NCBI GenBank assembly: GCA_963921935.1
Contig: OY998175.1
Location: 222,658,517 to 222,722,516 of the forward strand
Direction of reading: 5' to 3'
DNA from: Galeruca laticollis
Taxonomy: Eukaryota > Arthropoda > Insecta > Coleoptera > Chrysomelidae
DNA: 64,000 nucleotides
Numbering within the stretch: position 1 is the stretch's first letter; each line of letters opens with the position of its first letter. The notes beneath the pieces were generated by a model, which did not search any database, had not been told where the DNA came from, and was given only the letters and a program-made list of their open reading frames with translations. Shown piece after piece: positions 47,046 to 56,869 of this stretch. A program made the position numbers and the translations under genes.

Positions 47046-48060
47046 AGGCAGAATTTTTTCAATCCGGATGACTATACTAACATGTACACTCACTTTTTAC
47101 AGTACGAGGTAAATATTGACTTCGGACACCAACCATGTTTTTAAAATCTAGTTTAAAAAATACAAATATACAGATACAATAATAAAAATGCGATAACTGT
47201 CAATCAAATCAAAAAGTTAGTAACGTATCAGATCAAAACCTGTGCCGATTGGAGTTAGAAGAGAGAGAATTCGAGTGTCGCAATATTTCCGTCTAAATTT
47301 GCATGGCGTCGCAAACACCCATTGCTTGGGATTTAAAAGACGCTGATTAATGGGATTCAAAGCCGGTAATTCTCACCAAATGCTCTACCAAAACTCCCGG
47401 GATGACGGCTCAGAATGTGATCAAGCGTTGCAGACAGGGACGGCCCCACTCGCTCTTTGTCTCTCGGGAACAATTTCGAATACACAATTAGTCATGAAAA
47501 TACGAATTTAATTGAAAGTAGCGTCAAGAGCAAAATTTTATAAATGAACCTTTCGTTTTGGGGTTGAGTTCTTTTTTATAACCCCAAATTTTTTAAACCA
47601 CATCCCCTGTCGGGTTTCAACTTATTTTAAAGGTAATGAAAAAGGAAATACAAAACTAAATCCGATATTTTAACACGGTTCCTGCCGAGTGTATAAACTG
47701 TAGGGTCTCTGTATCATTTTTAAATGATTACTACGATCTCCTAGTCTTACACCACTCGATTTTTTCTTTGAGGAGTTTCTAAAAGATTGACCAAGTTGTA
47801 TTCTACTTAAAGAAACCACCCACATCACAAGGGACATGGTCTAAAGGGTTCAATATACCATTCTATACTGATTTGAATATTATGTCTCCTTTCCGAGACT
47901 TTTTGGAAACCCTGTATATAAATAGGTACCTGATCTAGAGTGTTTAATAGCTCACAACAACAAAGAAAATGTTCTGAGAATCGGTAACTTGCTGTAAGGT
48001 TCTTGAAGACCGAGCGTAACCTCCGGAAAGCGTCACCATTTTCATCAATCGACAATTTTA
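47046..48060. other. Intron DNA with a more balanced unique island at about 47220-47530
   Basis: No coding motif. The island has CATGGCGTCGCAAACACCC, GCTGATTAATGGGATTC (homeodomain-like TAAT core) and GACGGCCCCACTCGC. It does not match other parts of the window. A regulatory role is possible but unproven. Confidence 0.35.
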
Positions 48061-48399
48061 CATGAATTTCATTAGTGTTTTTAAATGAAACTCACGGTCT
48101 CTAGTTAATTCCACAATATAATAAAAGTTATTGGAAATTCTAAAAAATTGACAATTGTTTCGATAAATCAATATCATCGTCAGAATGACAGAAGTTACAT
48201 TTCATTTGATGCCTACCTGATGTTTAGTAGTTATTTTTGGCTAGACCAAGAAGTAACCTAACTTGTGATTGGCTTAATATATGTTTATAGAAAAAAGAAG
48301 AGGATGTGATATTACAAATATTGAAGCTTAGATATTATTAGCCCTATGGTGATAACCTGGATATCATTTTTCCAATTAAGATCAGTATTACTGTGCAAT

Positions 48400-50323
48400 G
48401 ATATAGAAAACCAGGAAAACTATATCTGCTGATCTTTAAAATTATCACTTAAGAAGACAGTTTATTAGTGGAGAACTCCCTAGATTTAACTGTTCATTGA
48501 CAACTTCATATTGTGGGTTTCTTAAATGTCTTCTAATTTCCAGTTCTTCAAGGAAATCCAGTTCTTGTTTCTTTACACAAATATGCAGCACTTCTAGTTC
48601 TGTGTTAGGTGTCAATGAATGATTGGTGTCAAGTAGATGTTTTGCGTAGTGGGATTTATCTGGTTGTTTTAATCTGTATGCTCGTAAGTGTTCACTGTAT
48701 TGTATTTCAAAATTTCTAAGGGTCTAACCCAAATAGACAGCATTACATTCTGGACATTTGAGTTAATATATACCTGACTTCTTTAATAGTGGTATTTTTG
48801 TTTTTACATTTAACAATTTTGTACTAACGTTACTTTCTGCTTTAAAAGAAATTGTTGTATTCGTTGCTGAAGATATTATCTTTGAAATATTATTAGAAAT
48901 ATTTCCTGCATATGTGATGGTTTTATAAGTTTTGATTTCATCAGCTTGTTTAGGATATATTAGTTGTAATGCCACTTTTTCTTCTTTTTTACTAATTAGC
49001 TTATTTATCATATCTAATGGATAACCGTTAGATGTTGCTATTTGTCTGATTGTATTAATCTCTCTATCAAAATTACATTTGTTCATAGGAACTGAAAAAG
49101 CTCTAAGTATCATTGAATTATTGCTGCTAGTCTGTGTGACATAGGGTGGTTAGAATTGAATGGAATTGTCACATCAGTCTGTGTTGGTTTTCGGTAAATT
49201 GAATAATCAAGTACATTATTAACTCTTTGAATTTTTAAATCAAGAAAATTGATTGAGCTATTTTCTTCAATTTCTAATGTAAATTTAATTTTCGGGTGTA
49301 AATTATTGATGTGGTTGAAAAATACATCTAATTGTCGTTCACTACCCATAAAACAAGCTAATATCTATACCAAAATAAAATATTTTTCGAAATATTACTT
49401 TCAAACATCTTTTTTTCTGAATTGTCCATAAAAATGTTTGCTAAAATAGGTGATATAGGGCTTCCCATTGGTAAACCTTCATTTTGAATATATATCTTAT
49501 TGTCAAAAGTGAAATAATTCTGATTAATGCTTACATCAAATAAATTAAGTATATCTGATATTATTCCTGGATTAATATTTTTATCTTCTAGTAATTTTCT
49601 TACAAGTATTAGACATTCTTTAGGAGGAGTTTTAGTAAACATATTAGTTACATCGAACGAAATGAGTTTATAGTTATCTTGTAAGTGGATTGCTTTCAAC
49701 TTTTTGATTAGTTCTATTGAATTTCTAATTGAGTACTGAGATTCATATCCGTAAGTATTGAGTATATTGTTGAGCTTCTTTGCCAATATATTATTAGGAG
49801 CATTAACATAAGAGACTACAGGTCTAATTGGTTTCGTTATTTTATGTAATTTAACTGTTCCATATAATTGTGGACAATGAGGATTCTTATGTATGATAGA
49901 CCTCTTTTCGTAATCATTTAAAAGATAATTTGAATTATTAACAGTATCCCTTACATTAGTAGAAAACTTTTTTGTTGGGTATGCTTTAAGAACTTTTACA
50001 TCGCTGGATTCTATAAAGTTATATACTTTGGAATTGTAATTTTCAGTCGTCAAAATGACAGTTGTGTTTCCCTTATCAGATTTTGTAACTGTTAGGTTAT
50101 TATCCTCTATCTTCTTTTTTATTGCATTTAAAACTGTAATGTCATTTTTTGTTTGACGTTTAACTTTTGAAGATTCAATATTTTTGATTAAATTGGCAAT
50201 TTTTAATTTAGCATAAAGAAAATTATTTGAATTAGATTTTAAAGCTATTTCTGACTCTGTAGCTATAATTTGTTTAATATTATCGTATTTCAAAATTCCT
50301 AAGACTAGCAGCATATAATTCAA
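48400..50323 (-). pseudogene. PLE polyprotein: reverse transcriptase and GIY-YIG endonuclease
   Basis: From 50323 downward it encodes VTKSDKGNTTVILTTENYNS, PHCPQLYGTVKLHK, PIRPVVSYVNAPNNILAKKL, YKLISFDVTNMFTKTPPKEC and NEGLPMGSPISPILANIFMD, the canonical PLE RT motifs. At FWYRY (about 49360) the frame breaks and the usual valine-aspartate-aspartate is missing, as if about 11 bp were lost. It continues with GSERQLDVFFNHINNLHPKI and FLDLKIQRVNNVLDYSIYRK, then MNKCNFDREINTIRQIATSN, and the GIY-YIG part with KSGIY, a shifted CPECNAVYLG and ELEIRRHLRNPQYEV. PLEs copy RNA into DNA at endonuclease-made breaks. The 5' end is truncated. Confidence 0.9.
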
Positions 50324-50912
50324 TGATACATAGAGCTTTTTCAGTTCCTATGAACAAATGTAATTTTGATAGAGAGATTAATACAATTAGACAAATAGCA
50401 ACATCTAACGGTTATCCATTAGATATGATAAATAAGCTAATTAGTAAAAAAGAAGAAAAAGTGGCATTACAACTAATATATCCTAAACAAGCTGATGAAA
50501 TTAAAACTTATAAAACCATCACATATGCAGGAAATATTTCTATTAATATTTCAAAGATAATATCTTCAGCAACGGATACAACAATTTCTTTTAAAACAGA
50601 AAGTAACGTTAGTACAAAATTGTTAAATGTAAAAACAAAAATACCACTATTAAAGAAGTCAGGTATATATAAACTCAAATGTCCAGAATGTAATGCTGTC
50701 TATTTGGGTCAGACCCTTAGGAATTTTGAAATACGATACAGTGAACACTTACGAGCATACAGATTAAAACAACCAGATAAATCCCACAAAAGAAACAAGA
50801 ACTGGATATCCTTGAAGAACTGGAAATTAGAAGACATTTAAGAAACCCACAATATGAAGTTGTCAATGAACAGTTGAATCTAGGGAGTTATCCACCAATA
50901 AACTGTCTTCTT
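50323..50912 (+). pseudogene. PLE C-terminal part (pre-endonuclease and GIY-YIG), plus-strand copy
   Basis: It reads MIHRAFSVPMNKCNFDREIN, LDMINKLISKKEEKVALQL and KSGIYKLKCPECNAVYLGQT, then LRNFEIRYSEHLRAYRLKQP. GIY...YLG is the core of a GIY-YIG nuclease; R in NFEIRYSEH follows as expected, and the cysteine pair CPEC is the PLE-type zinc element. Compared with 53114-53401 it lacks the stretch after DKSH (HLLDTNHSLTHKTELEVL), an internal deletion, then continues WKLEDI and stops. Confidence 0.88.
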
Positions 50913-51179
50913 AAGTGATAATTGTAAAGATCAGCAGATATAGTCCTCCTGGTTTTCTATATCATTGCACAGTTATACTGATCTTAATTAGAAAAATGAT
51001 ATCCAGGATATCACCATAGGGCTAATAATATCTAAGCTTCAATATTTGTAATATCACATCTTCTTCTCTTTTCTATAAACATATATTAAGCCAATCACAA
51101 GTTAGGTTACTTCTTGGTCTAGCCAAAAATAACTACTAAACATCAGGTAGGCATAAAATGAAATGTAACTTCTGTCATT

Positions 51180-51215
51180 CTGACGATGATATTGATTTAT
51201 CGAAACATTTGTCAA
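51180..51215 (+). ncRNA. Hammerhead-ribozyme-like motif in PLE 3' repeat
   Basis: CTGACGA (51180-51186), stem GATA/TATC, GAAAC (51202-51206), then ATTTGTC. CUGANGA plus GAAA are the two conserved hammerhead boxes. An inverted partner lies at 48148-48183 on minus in the other arm. Confidence 0.5.
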
Positions 51216-51348
51216 TTTTTTAGAATGTTCAATAACTTTCATTATATTGTGGAATTAACTAGAGACCGTGAGTTTCATTTAAAAACACTAATATGAGCAT
51301 ATTCCACGAAGTAAGGGTCGAGACAGTTAATTTCATGAATTTCATTAG

Positions 51349-51539
51349 CAAAATTCCCTAGATGTGTCATTGTTTTTAAACTCACAAATTCGATCTTAGA
51401 AATCAAGTTCATCCAAATTTCTTCTTACCTTATCAGGTGTCGGAGAGGATGGTAGTCGGCCCCTCTTGCACCCATTTCTTTCATTGTCTTCGGTCTTTTA
51501 CTATCAAAAATTAATAAAGAAACTCTTAAATCGATTACA
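51349..51539. other. Flank sequence repeated near 54440-54600
   Basis: GATCTTAGAAATCAAG, CATCCAAATTTCTTCTT and TCAGGTGTCGGA recur in diverged form after the second piece of satellite (AATCTTAGAAATCG at 54509, TCAGGTTTCGGATGA at 54569). This hints at an older duplication of the whole area. Confidence 0.45.
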
Positions 51540-52745
51540 GCCTATTAAAAGCAAATTAAAGTAACTTAAATCAACTGTCGCCAAATAAAAATAAGTGAAA
51601 ACAGCTTCATATAACCAACAAACAACAACTCGTGATGTCAAAAATCCACTCAACAGCGTTTTAAATCAACTCGATGGTAGCTAATACAACTTAAATCATC
51701 TATAGCGTAATAAAAACAAAATTAAAATCACTCACATCAACTGTCAGTAACTAAAATTACGTGAATAAACTTAATACAACCAATTAAAAACAACTGAAAT
51801 TGTTAAAAGTCAACTTAAAAGCCCTTAAATCAACTCGATGTAGCTAATAACCATTTAAATGAATTATAGCCTTGTGAAAACAAGGGCAAATGACTTAAAT
51901 CAACTGTCGGTAAATAGAAATAAGTTAAAACAGCTTGATATTACCAATTAAAAACAACTCAAGATGTCCAAAATCAACTTGATGTAGCTAATAACAATTT
52001 AAATCAATTATAGTCTAATAAATAAGTGAAAATAACTTAAAACAACTGTCGGTAAATAAAAGCTTGACATAATCAATAAAAAACAACTCAAGTTGTAAAA
52101 ATTCAACTTAAAAGCACTTAAATCAACTCTATGTAGCTAATAACAACTTAAATCAATTATAGCCTTGTGAAAACAAGGGAAAATGACTTAAATCAGAAGT
52201 CGGTAAATAGAAATAAGTTGAAACAGCTTGATATTACCAATTAAAAACAACTCAAGATGTCCAAAATCAACTTAAAAGCCCTTAAATAAACTTGATGTAG
52301 CTAATAACCATTTAAATCAATTCTAGTCTGATAAATAAGTGAAAATAACTTAAAACAACTGTCGTTAAATAAAAGCTTGACATAATCAATAAAAACCAAC
52401 TCAAGTTGTGAAAAATCAACTTAAAAGCACTTAAATCAACTCTATGTAGCTAATAACAACTTAAATCAATTATAGCCTTGTGACAACAAGGGAAAATGAC
52501 TTAAATCAACTGTCGGTAAATAAAAATAAGTTAAAACAGCTTGATAATACCAATTAAAAACAACTCAAGTTGTCAAGAATCAACTTAAAAGCACTTAATT
52601 CAACTCGATGTAGTTAATAACAACTTAAATCAAGTATAGCCTATTGAAAACAAGGGAAAATAACGTAAATTAACTGCAGGTAAATAAAAGCTTGATATAA
52701 TTAATATAAAACAACTCAAGTTGTCAAAAATCAACTCAAAAGCAG
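51540..52745. repeat. Satellite of about 160 bp, seven to eight units
   Basis: The landmark CAACTGTCGGTAAATA and variants recur near 51568, 51739, 51900, 52044, 52197, 52357, 52507 and 52671. Other unit parts are CAACTCAAGTTGTCAAAAAT, TCAACTTAAAAGCACTTAAA, GATGTAGCTAATAACAA and CAATTATAGCCTTGTG. The plus strand is A-rich and T-poor in places. The array is cut by a PLE at 52746 and continues at 54254. Confidence 0.88.
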
Positions 52746-54253
52746 TGTTTTAAATGAAACTCACTGTTTCTAGTTAACTCAACACATTAAAAAATGTTAA
52801 ATATTCTAAAAAATTGGCAATTGTTTAGATTTTACCTAAATATCATCGTCAGAATGACAGGAGTTACATTTCATTAGATGCCTACCTGATGTTTAGTAGT
52901 TATTTTTGGCTAGACCAAGAAGTGACCTACCTTGTGATTGACTTAATATATGTTAATAGCAAAAAGAAGAAGATGTGATATTACAAATATTGAAGCTTAG
53001 ATATTATTAGCCCTATGGTGATAACCTGGATATCATTTTTCCAATTAAGATCAGTATAACTGTGCAATGATATAGAAAACCAGGAAAACTATATCTGCTG
53101 ATCTTTACAATTATTACTTAAGAAGACATTTTACAAGTGGAGAACTCCCTAGATTTATCTGTTCATTGACGACTTCATATTGTGGGTTTCTTAAGTGTCT
53201 TCTAATTTTCAATTCTTCAAGGAAATCCAGTTCTTGTTTCTTATCACAAATATATAGTACTTCTAGTTCTGTTTTATGTGTCAATGAATGATTGGTGTCA
53301 AGTAGATGTCTGGCGTAGTGGGATTTATCTGGTTGTTTTAATCTGTATGCTCGTAAGTGTTCACTGTATCGGGTTTCAAAATTTCTATGGGTCTGACCCA
53401 AATAGACAGCATTACATTCTGGACATTTAAGTTTATATATACCATATTTCTTTAATGGTGATATTTATGTTTTTACATTCAACAATTTTGTACTTATGTT
53501 ACTTTCTGTTTTAAAAGAAATCGTTGTATTTGTTGCTAAATATATTATTTTTGAAATATTATTAGCAATATTTCCTGCATATGTAATGGTTTTATAAATT
53601 TTTATTTCTTTAGTTTGTTTAGGAAATATTAGTTGTAATGCCAATTTTTCCTCTTTTTTACTAATTAGTTTATTTATCATATGTAATGGGTAACCGTTGG
53701 ATGTTGCTATTTGTTTAATTGTGTTAATCTCTCTACCATTCATTGACACCTAACACAGAACTAGAAGTACTACATATTTGTGATAAGAAACAAGAACTGG
53801 ATTTTCTTGAAGAGTTGGAAATTAGAAGACACTTAAGAAACCCTCAATATGAATTCGTCAATGAACAGATAAATATAGGGAGTTCTCCACTTTTAAACTG
53901 TCTTCTTAAGTGATAATTGTAAAGATCCGCAGCAGCTGGTTTTTTATATCATTGCACAGTGATACTGATCTTAATTGGGGAAAATGATATCCAGGATATC
54001 CCCATAGGGATAATAATATCTAATTTTTAATACTTGTAATATCTCCTTTTTTCTATTAACATATATTAAGTCAATCACAAGGTAGGTCACTTCTTGGACT
54101 AGCCAAAAATAATTGAACATCAGGTAGGCATCAAATGAAATGTAACCTTGTCATTTTTCAATAAACTGTGGAGTTAACTAGAAACAGTAAAGTTTCATTT
54201 AAAACAATAATATGAGTAGATTCCATAAAGTAAGGGTTGAGACAGTTATTTTC
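52746..54253. mobile_element. Composite PLE in the satellite, inverted halves
   Basis: Left half (52746-53750) is a minus-strand 3' copy; right half (about 53736-54253) is a plus-strand 3' copy of the end only. Flanks ATCAACTCAAAAGCAG (52730-52745) and ATTAACTTAAAAGCAG (54254-54269) look like a 16-bp target duplication with a few changes, although both also belong to the satellite. The right end has the tail AAAGTAAGGGTTGAGACAG. Confidence 0.8.
53114..53749 (-). pseudogene. PLE pre-endonuclease region and GIY-YIG nuclease fragment
   Basis: Read on minus: EINTIKQIATSNGYPLHMIN, KEEKLALQLIFPKQTKEIKI, then after a break near 53465 the cysteine-rich LKCPECNAVYLGQTHRNFET, YSEHLRAYRLKQPDKSHYAR, HLLDTNHSLTHKTELEVLYI and LEELKIRRHLRNPQYEVVNE. 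The most complete GIY-YIG tail of this family in the window is here. The GIY tyrosine-glycine context is shifted out of frame, so it is non-functional as read. Confidence 0.85.
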
Positions 54254-54440
54254 ATTAACTTAAAAGCAGTTATATCAATTCGAGGTAGCTAATAACAACT
54301 GTCGGTAACTAAAAATAACTGAAAACAACTTGGTAAAACCAATAACAAACAATTAAGAACGATTCAAGTTATCAAAAATCAACTCGATGGCAATTAAATG
54401 TAGCTAATAACAAGTTAAATAATTTCAAAATATAGCAAAA
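54254..54440. repeat. Continuation of the 160-bp satellite
   Basis: GAGGTAGCTAATAACAACTG and TCGGTAACTAAAAATAACTG continue the array interrupted at 52746. Confidence 0.8.
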
Positions 54441-55597
54441 CAATTTTATTTGAATATCTTCATCAAAATTCTCTTGAGACGTCATATTTTAAAGAAACAA
54501 ACTAATTGAATCTTAGAAATCGATTTCTGTCCAAATACTCCTTCTTTTCCTCTTCTTCTTTTACCCTTTCAGGTTTCGGATGAAGGTTCCGGTTCCAGTT
54601 GTATCTACCTTCCTAAAATCCTCTAAAGTTTTGTCTCGTTTTGTCCCCAGTTCCCTTATTTGTTTCTTGCTCCCCCTGCGTTTTTTATTGACGTTTCCTG
54701 CTTCCATTACTTTTCTCGTTAATTTTACTTCATTCTTATTATGTGTCCATACCAGTCAAATTTTTTTTTTCAAAATTCCAACTTTTTCCTGGGTAAACCA
54801 ATACTACTTTATCCTACACAGTAAGAAAGTTGAATTTTACCGGCTTTACGGAGACGATAAAATTGCCTTTTCCACGGCTAGCCGAGAACATAAATTTTAG
54901 ATTTTCACGCTAGGTGGCGGCCCAATTGACATAAATCAAATAGACATTACCAATTTGATTGATATCCCACTTAAAATGGGATAACCGATTTCAATCATAT
55001 TAAATAGTCTAAAAAAATAAAAGTGAATTGCTTAAAATAAACAATGCCACTAAACGTCAATATAAAAATATATTATTGTTAGCAGTTGTCAATGTCTACA
55101 AATTCATTCAATCATGAGTTGTCATATTTGATATTTGTTTGAAGTTAGCTTGTCAGTTAACCAGCGTAGCAACAGGCAACGTTGAAGATTGTTTAAATAA
55201 TAAAATAAATGTTACTAGAAAAATGTCCAACACTAACGACATGGCCGCATCTTCTTATGGCTAACACACCTAATGAATTTACATCTACTAAAACTGCTGA
55301 AATGATTCCTTTAATAGAAAATATAAAAGACACAGGAGCAACAACTTCAACTATTTACTTATTTTTTGACCAAGTTCAGTTATAAAATTTATCCAAGCAA
55401 GGTATCTCTTTTGTTAACTCTACTATACGTAATCCAATTTTCATTCTCACTGTGAAAAATAATGCCTCACAGTATTGAATTTTATATTATGAACTAAAAC
55501 TTTCGTATATAAGATATTACCAACAATTATTGTGTAAAGGATAAAGAATTATGTGTAAAAATACGCCCTCTATCGTGCTTATAAATTCCGTTATAAC

Positions 55598-55653
<56 letters not shown>

Positions 55654-55779
55654 CGGATTTTTTTTACAGCTGTTCATACCAGTCGTTTCTTATTCATTTT
55701 TTCTATTGTCGTGTTTTATTCAAATAAAAAAGTAAACGTATGAAAAAATCTCACTAAGATAAACGTCTTATGATTCCAG
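54441..55779. other. Intron DNA; possible non-LTR 3' remnant and a (TA)n tract
   Basis: Around 54580-54750 the minus strand reads KTLEDFRKVDTTGTGTFIRN, reminiscent of spacer sequence in non-LTR elements, but no domain is certain. Near 55562-55597 the end motif of the 300-bp repeat of 34720 recurs (CTCTATCGTGCTTATAAATT), followed by a (TA)n tract at about 55609-55652. Confidence 0.4.
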
Positions 55780-55900
55780 CTGTACAAAATGAGAGACAGC
55801 CAAGAAATACCGCTACGATTAGACCGGAAACTTTAAGAGACATGAGCGTAGAGCAGGAAAGAGCCCTAAGGGAAGCGGCAGTAGCTGTAGGAGTATTCGG
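55780..55900 (+). CDS. Hr51: Nuclear receptor NR2E3/Hr51-type, exon after the DNA-binding domain
   Basis: The first two bases complete the alanine codon begun at 29352, giving MNKD-AVQNERQPRNTATIRP, the conserved C-terminal extension of the DNA-binding domain, then ETLRDMSVEQERALREAAVA and VGVFG. EAAVAVGVFGPPV is typical of the PNR group. The acceptor is TTCCAG and the donor GTAGAT after a split glycine codon. The exon is 121 bp. Its in-frame TAG just past 55900 lies in the intron. Joining to both neighbours is in phase, which strongly supports the model. Confidence 0.93.
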
Positions 55901-55962
55901 GTAGATACATAATTTTTTTTCTGTAAGTTTGAAATTAATGATGAATTTATTACTTTTCGTAG

Positions 55963-56096
55963 ACCACCCGTATCGTTAACGATGGCCTTCAGCCCGGCAA
56001 GATACACAAACACGTTTCTGCCGTCCGTAACGCATACGACTTTACCTAATAGAGAACCTACTCCGAAAGATATGAATACCAGCAGTGATAACGACG
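55963..56096 (+). CDS. Hr51: Nuclear receptor NR2E3/Hr51-type, hinge exon
   Basis: It starts by finishing GG|A (glycine) and reads PPVSLTMAFSPARYTNTFLP, SVTHTTLPNREPTPKDMNTS, then SDND and a split codon. It is the flexible hinge between DNA-binding and ligand-binding domains: rich in S, T and P, low in predicted structure. The acceptor is TTTTCGTAG after a short 62-bp intron, the donor GTAAGT. Length 134 bp, phase 1 out, which fits the exon at 62114. Confidence 0.9.
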
Positions 56097-56338
56097 GTAA
56101 GTTTTTCCACATTTTTCCTTTCCTTAATCTCCTTGTTATTGTTTTACATTTCCTCAATTCCCATGCCACTTTCAGAGTTTGACAACATTGTTCAAATGTT
56201 TTCACAGCATCAATATTTATACTGCCAAAAACCTATACAGTGTTAGGAACATTACGAGGGAACATATGTTTTACCGTCAATGTGTTATAAAGAGACAAAT
56301 ACATTTAAATTCAGTGAATTATTCTTTTTCGCTAACAG

Positions 56339-56386
56339 GATATCATAAGTCGAAAACGTGCAACAACTGTACCACCACGTGTAAAG
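56339..56386 (+). other. Candidate 48-bp cassette exon derived from the transposon end
   Basis: Acceptor TTTTTCGCTAACAG, 48 bp, donor AAAG|GTATGT. In the receptor frame (phase 1 in and out) it reads GYHKSKTCNNCTTTCK, so inclusion would not shift the frame. It begins inside the inverted repeat of the Tc1/mariner element, so it is more likely chance than a used exon. Confidence 0.2.
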
Positions 56387-56869
56387 GTATGTCTGGTAGG
56401 CACCGCCTTCGAGAGGCGTGCAAATACAGATGTGTAATCTGGACAGTTTAGTTTATTAATTGAGAAATAATAAGATTGTACTAAACTGATAGCTTAATGC
56501 AATGAACCATAAAAAAAATCAAATCACTTTCGTTTATCCTTTCATGATTAATTTACAAAGAAATAATTCAGTAGTAATAATCTAATTCACTATATTAGTT
56601 CGGTTAGTATACGCTAATATGATTTGAACAATAAATGAAAACCTATCTAGTAAGTATTTGAAATAAGTGCCACTAAAAAATCACTGGAGGATAGCGTTGA
56701 TTGATGACTTATATCAATCAACGGCGAAAAGCTAAAAAAATTACTTTCGTCGATATTGAGGGTACAATTAATGAATATAAGCATAATAATTGTCATTACC
56801 ATCATAAGGAATATTCTATGGCAACAAATACAGAGTTCAAAAGCGACAATATGTTGTAAGAAAACAAAT

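Larger units (their letters stand above)
48076..51333. mobile_element. Composite PLE: two copies in inverted orientation, one insertion
   Basis: It is flanked by a perfect 15-bp direct repeat CATGAATTTCATTAG (48061-48075; 51334-51348). The left part (48076-50322) is a minus-strand copy with RT and GIY-YIG; the right part (50323-51333) is a plus-strand copy of the last kilobase. The last kilobase is thus present twice as inverted repeats with about 1.2 kb of RT between them. The right end has the 43-bp tail with AAGGGTCGAGACAGTTAA. One pair of target duplications around both copies argues for a single event. Confidence 0.92.

Noticed and set aside
51540..52745. Regularly spaced repeats that might suggest a CRISPR-like array
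   Set aside because: Units are about 160 bp, diverged along their whole length, with no short conserved repeat and unique spacers, in a eukaryotic setting.
54580..54900. Plus-strand hydrophobic frame KVPVPVVSTFLKSSKVLSRF
   Set aside because: The complementary strand gives a weak non-LTR-like reading, and there is no evidence for a plus-strand gene.
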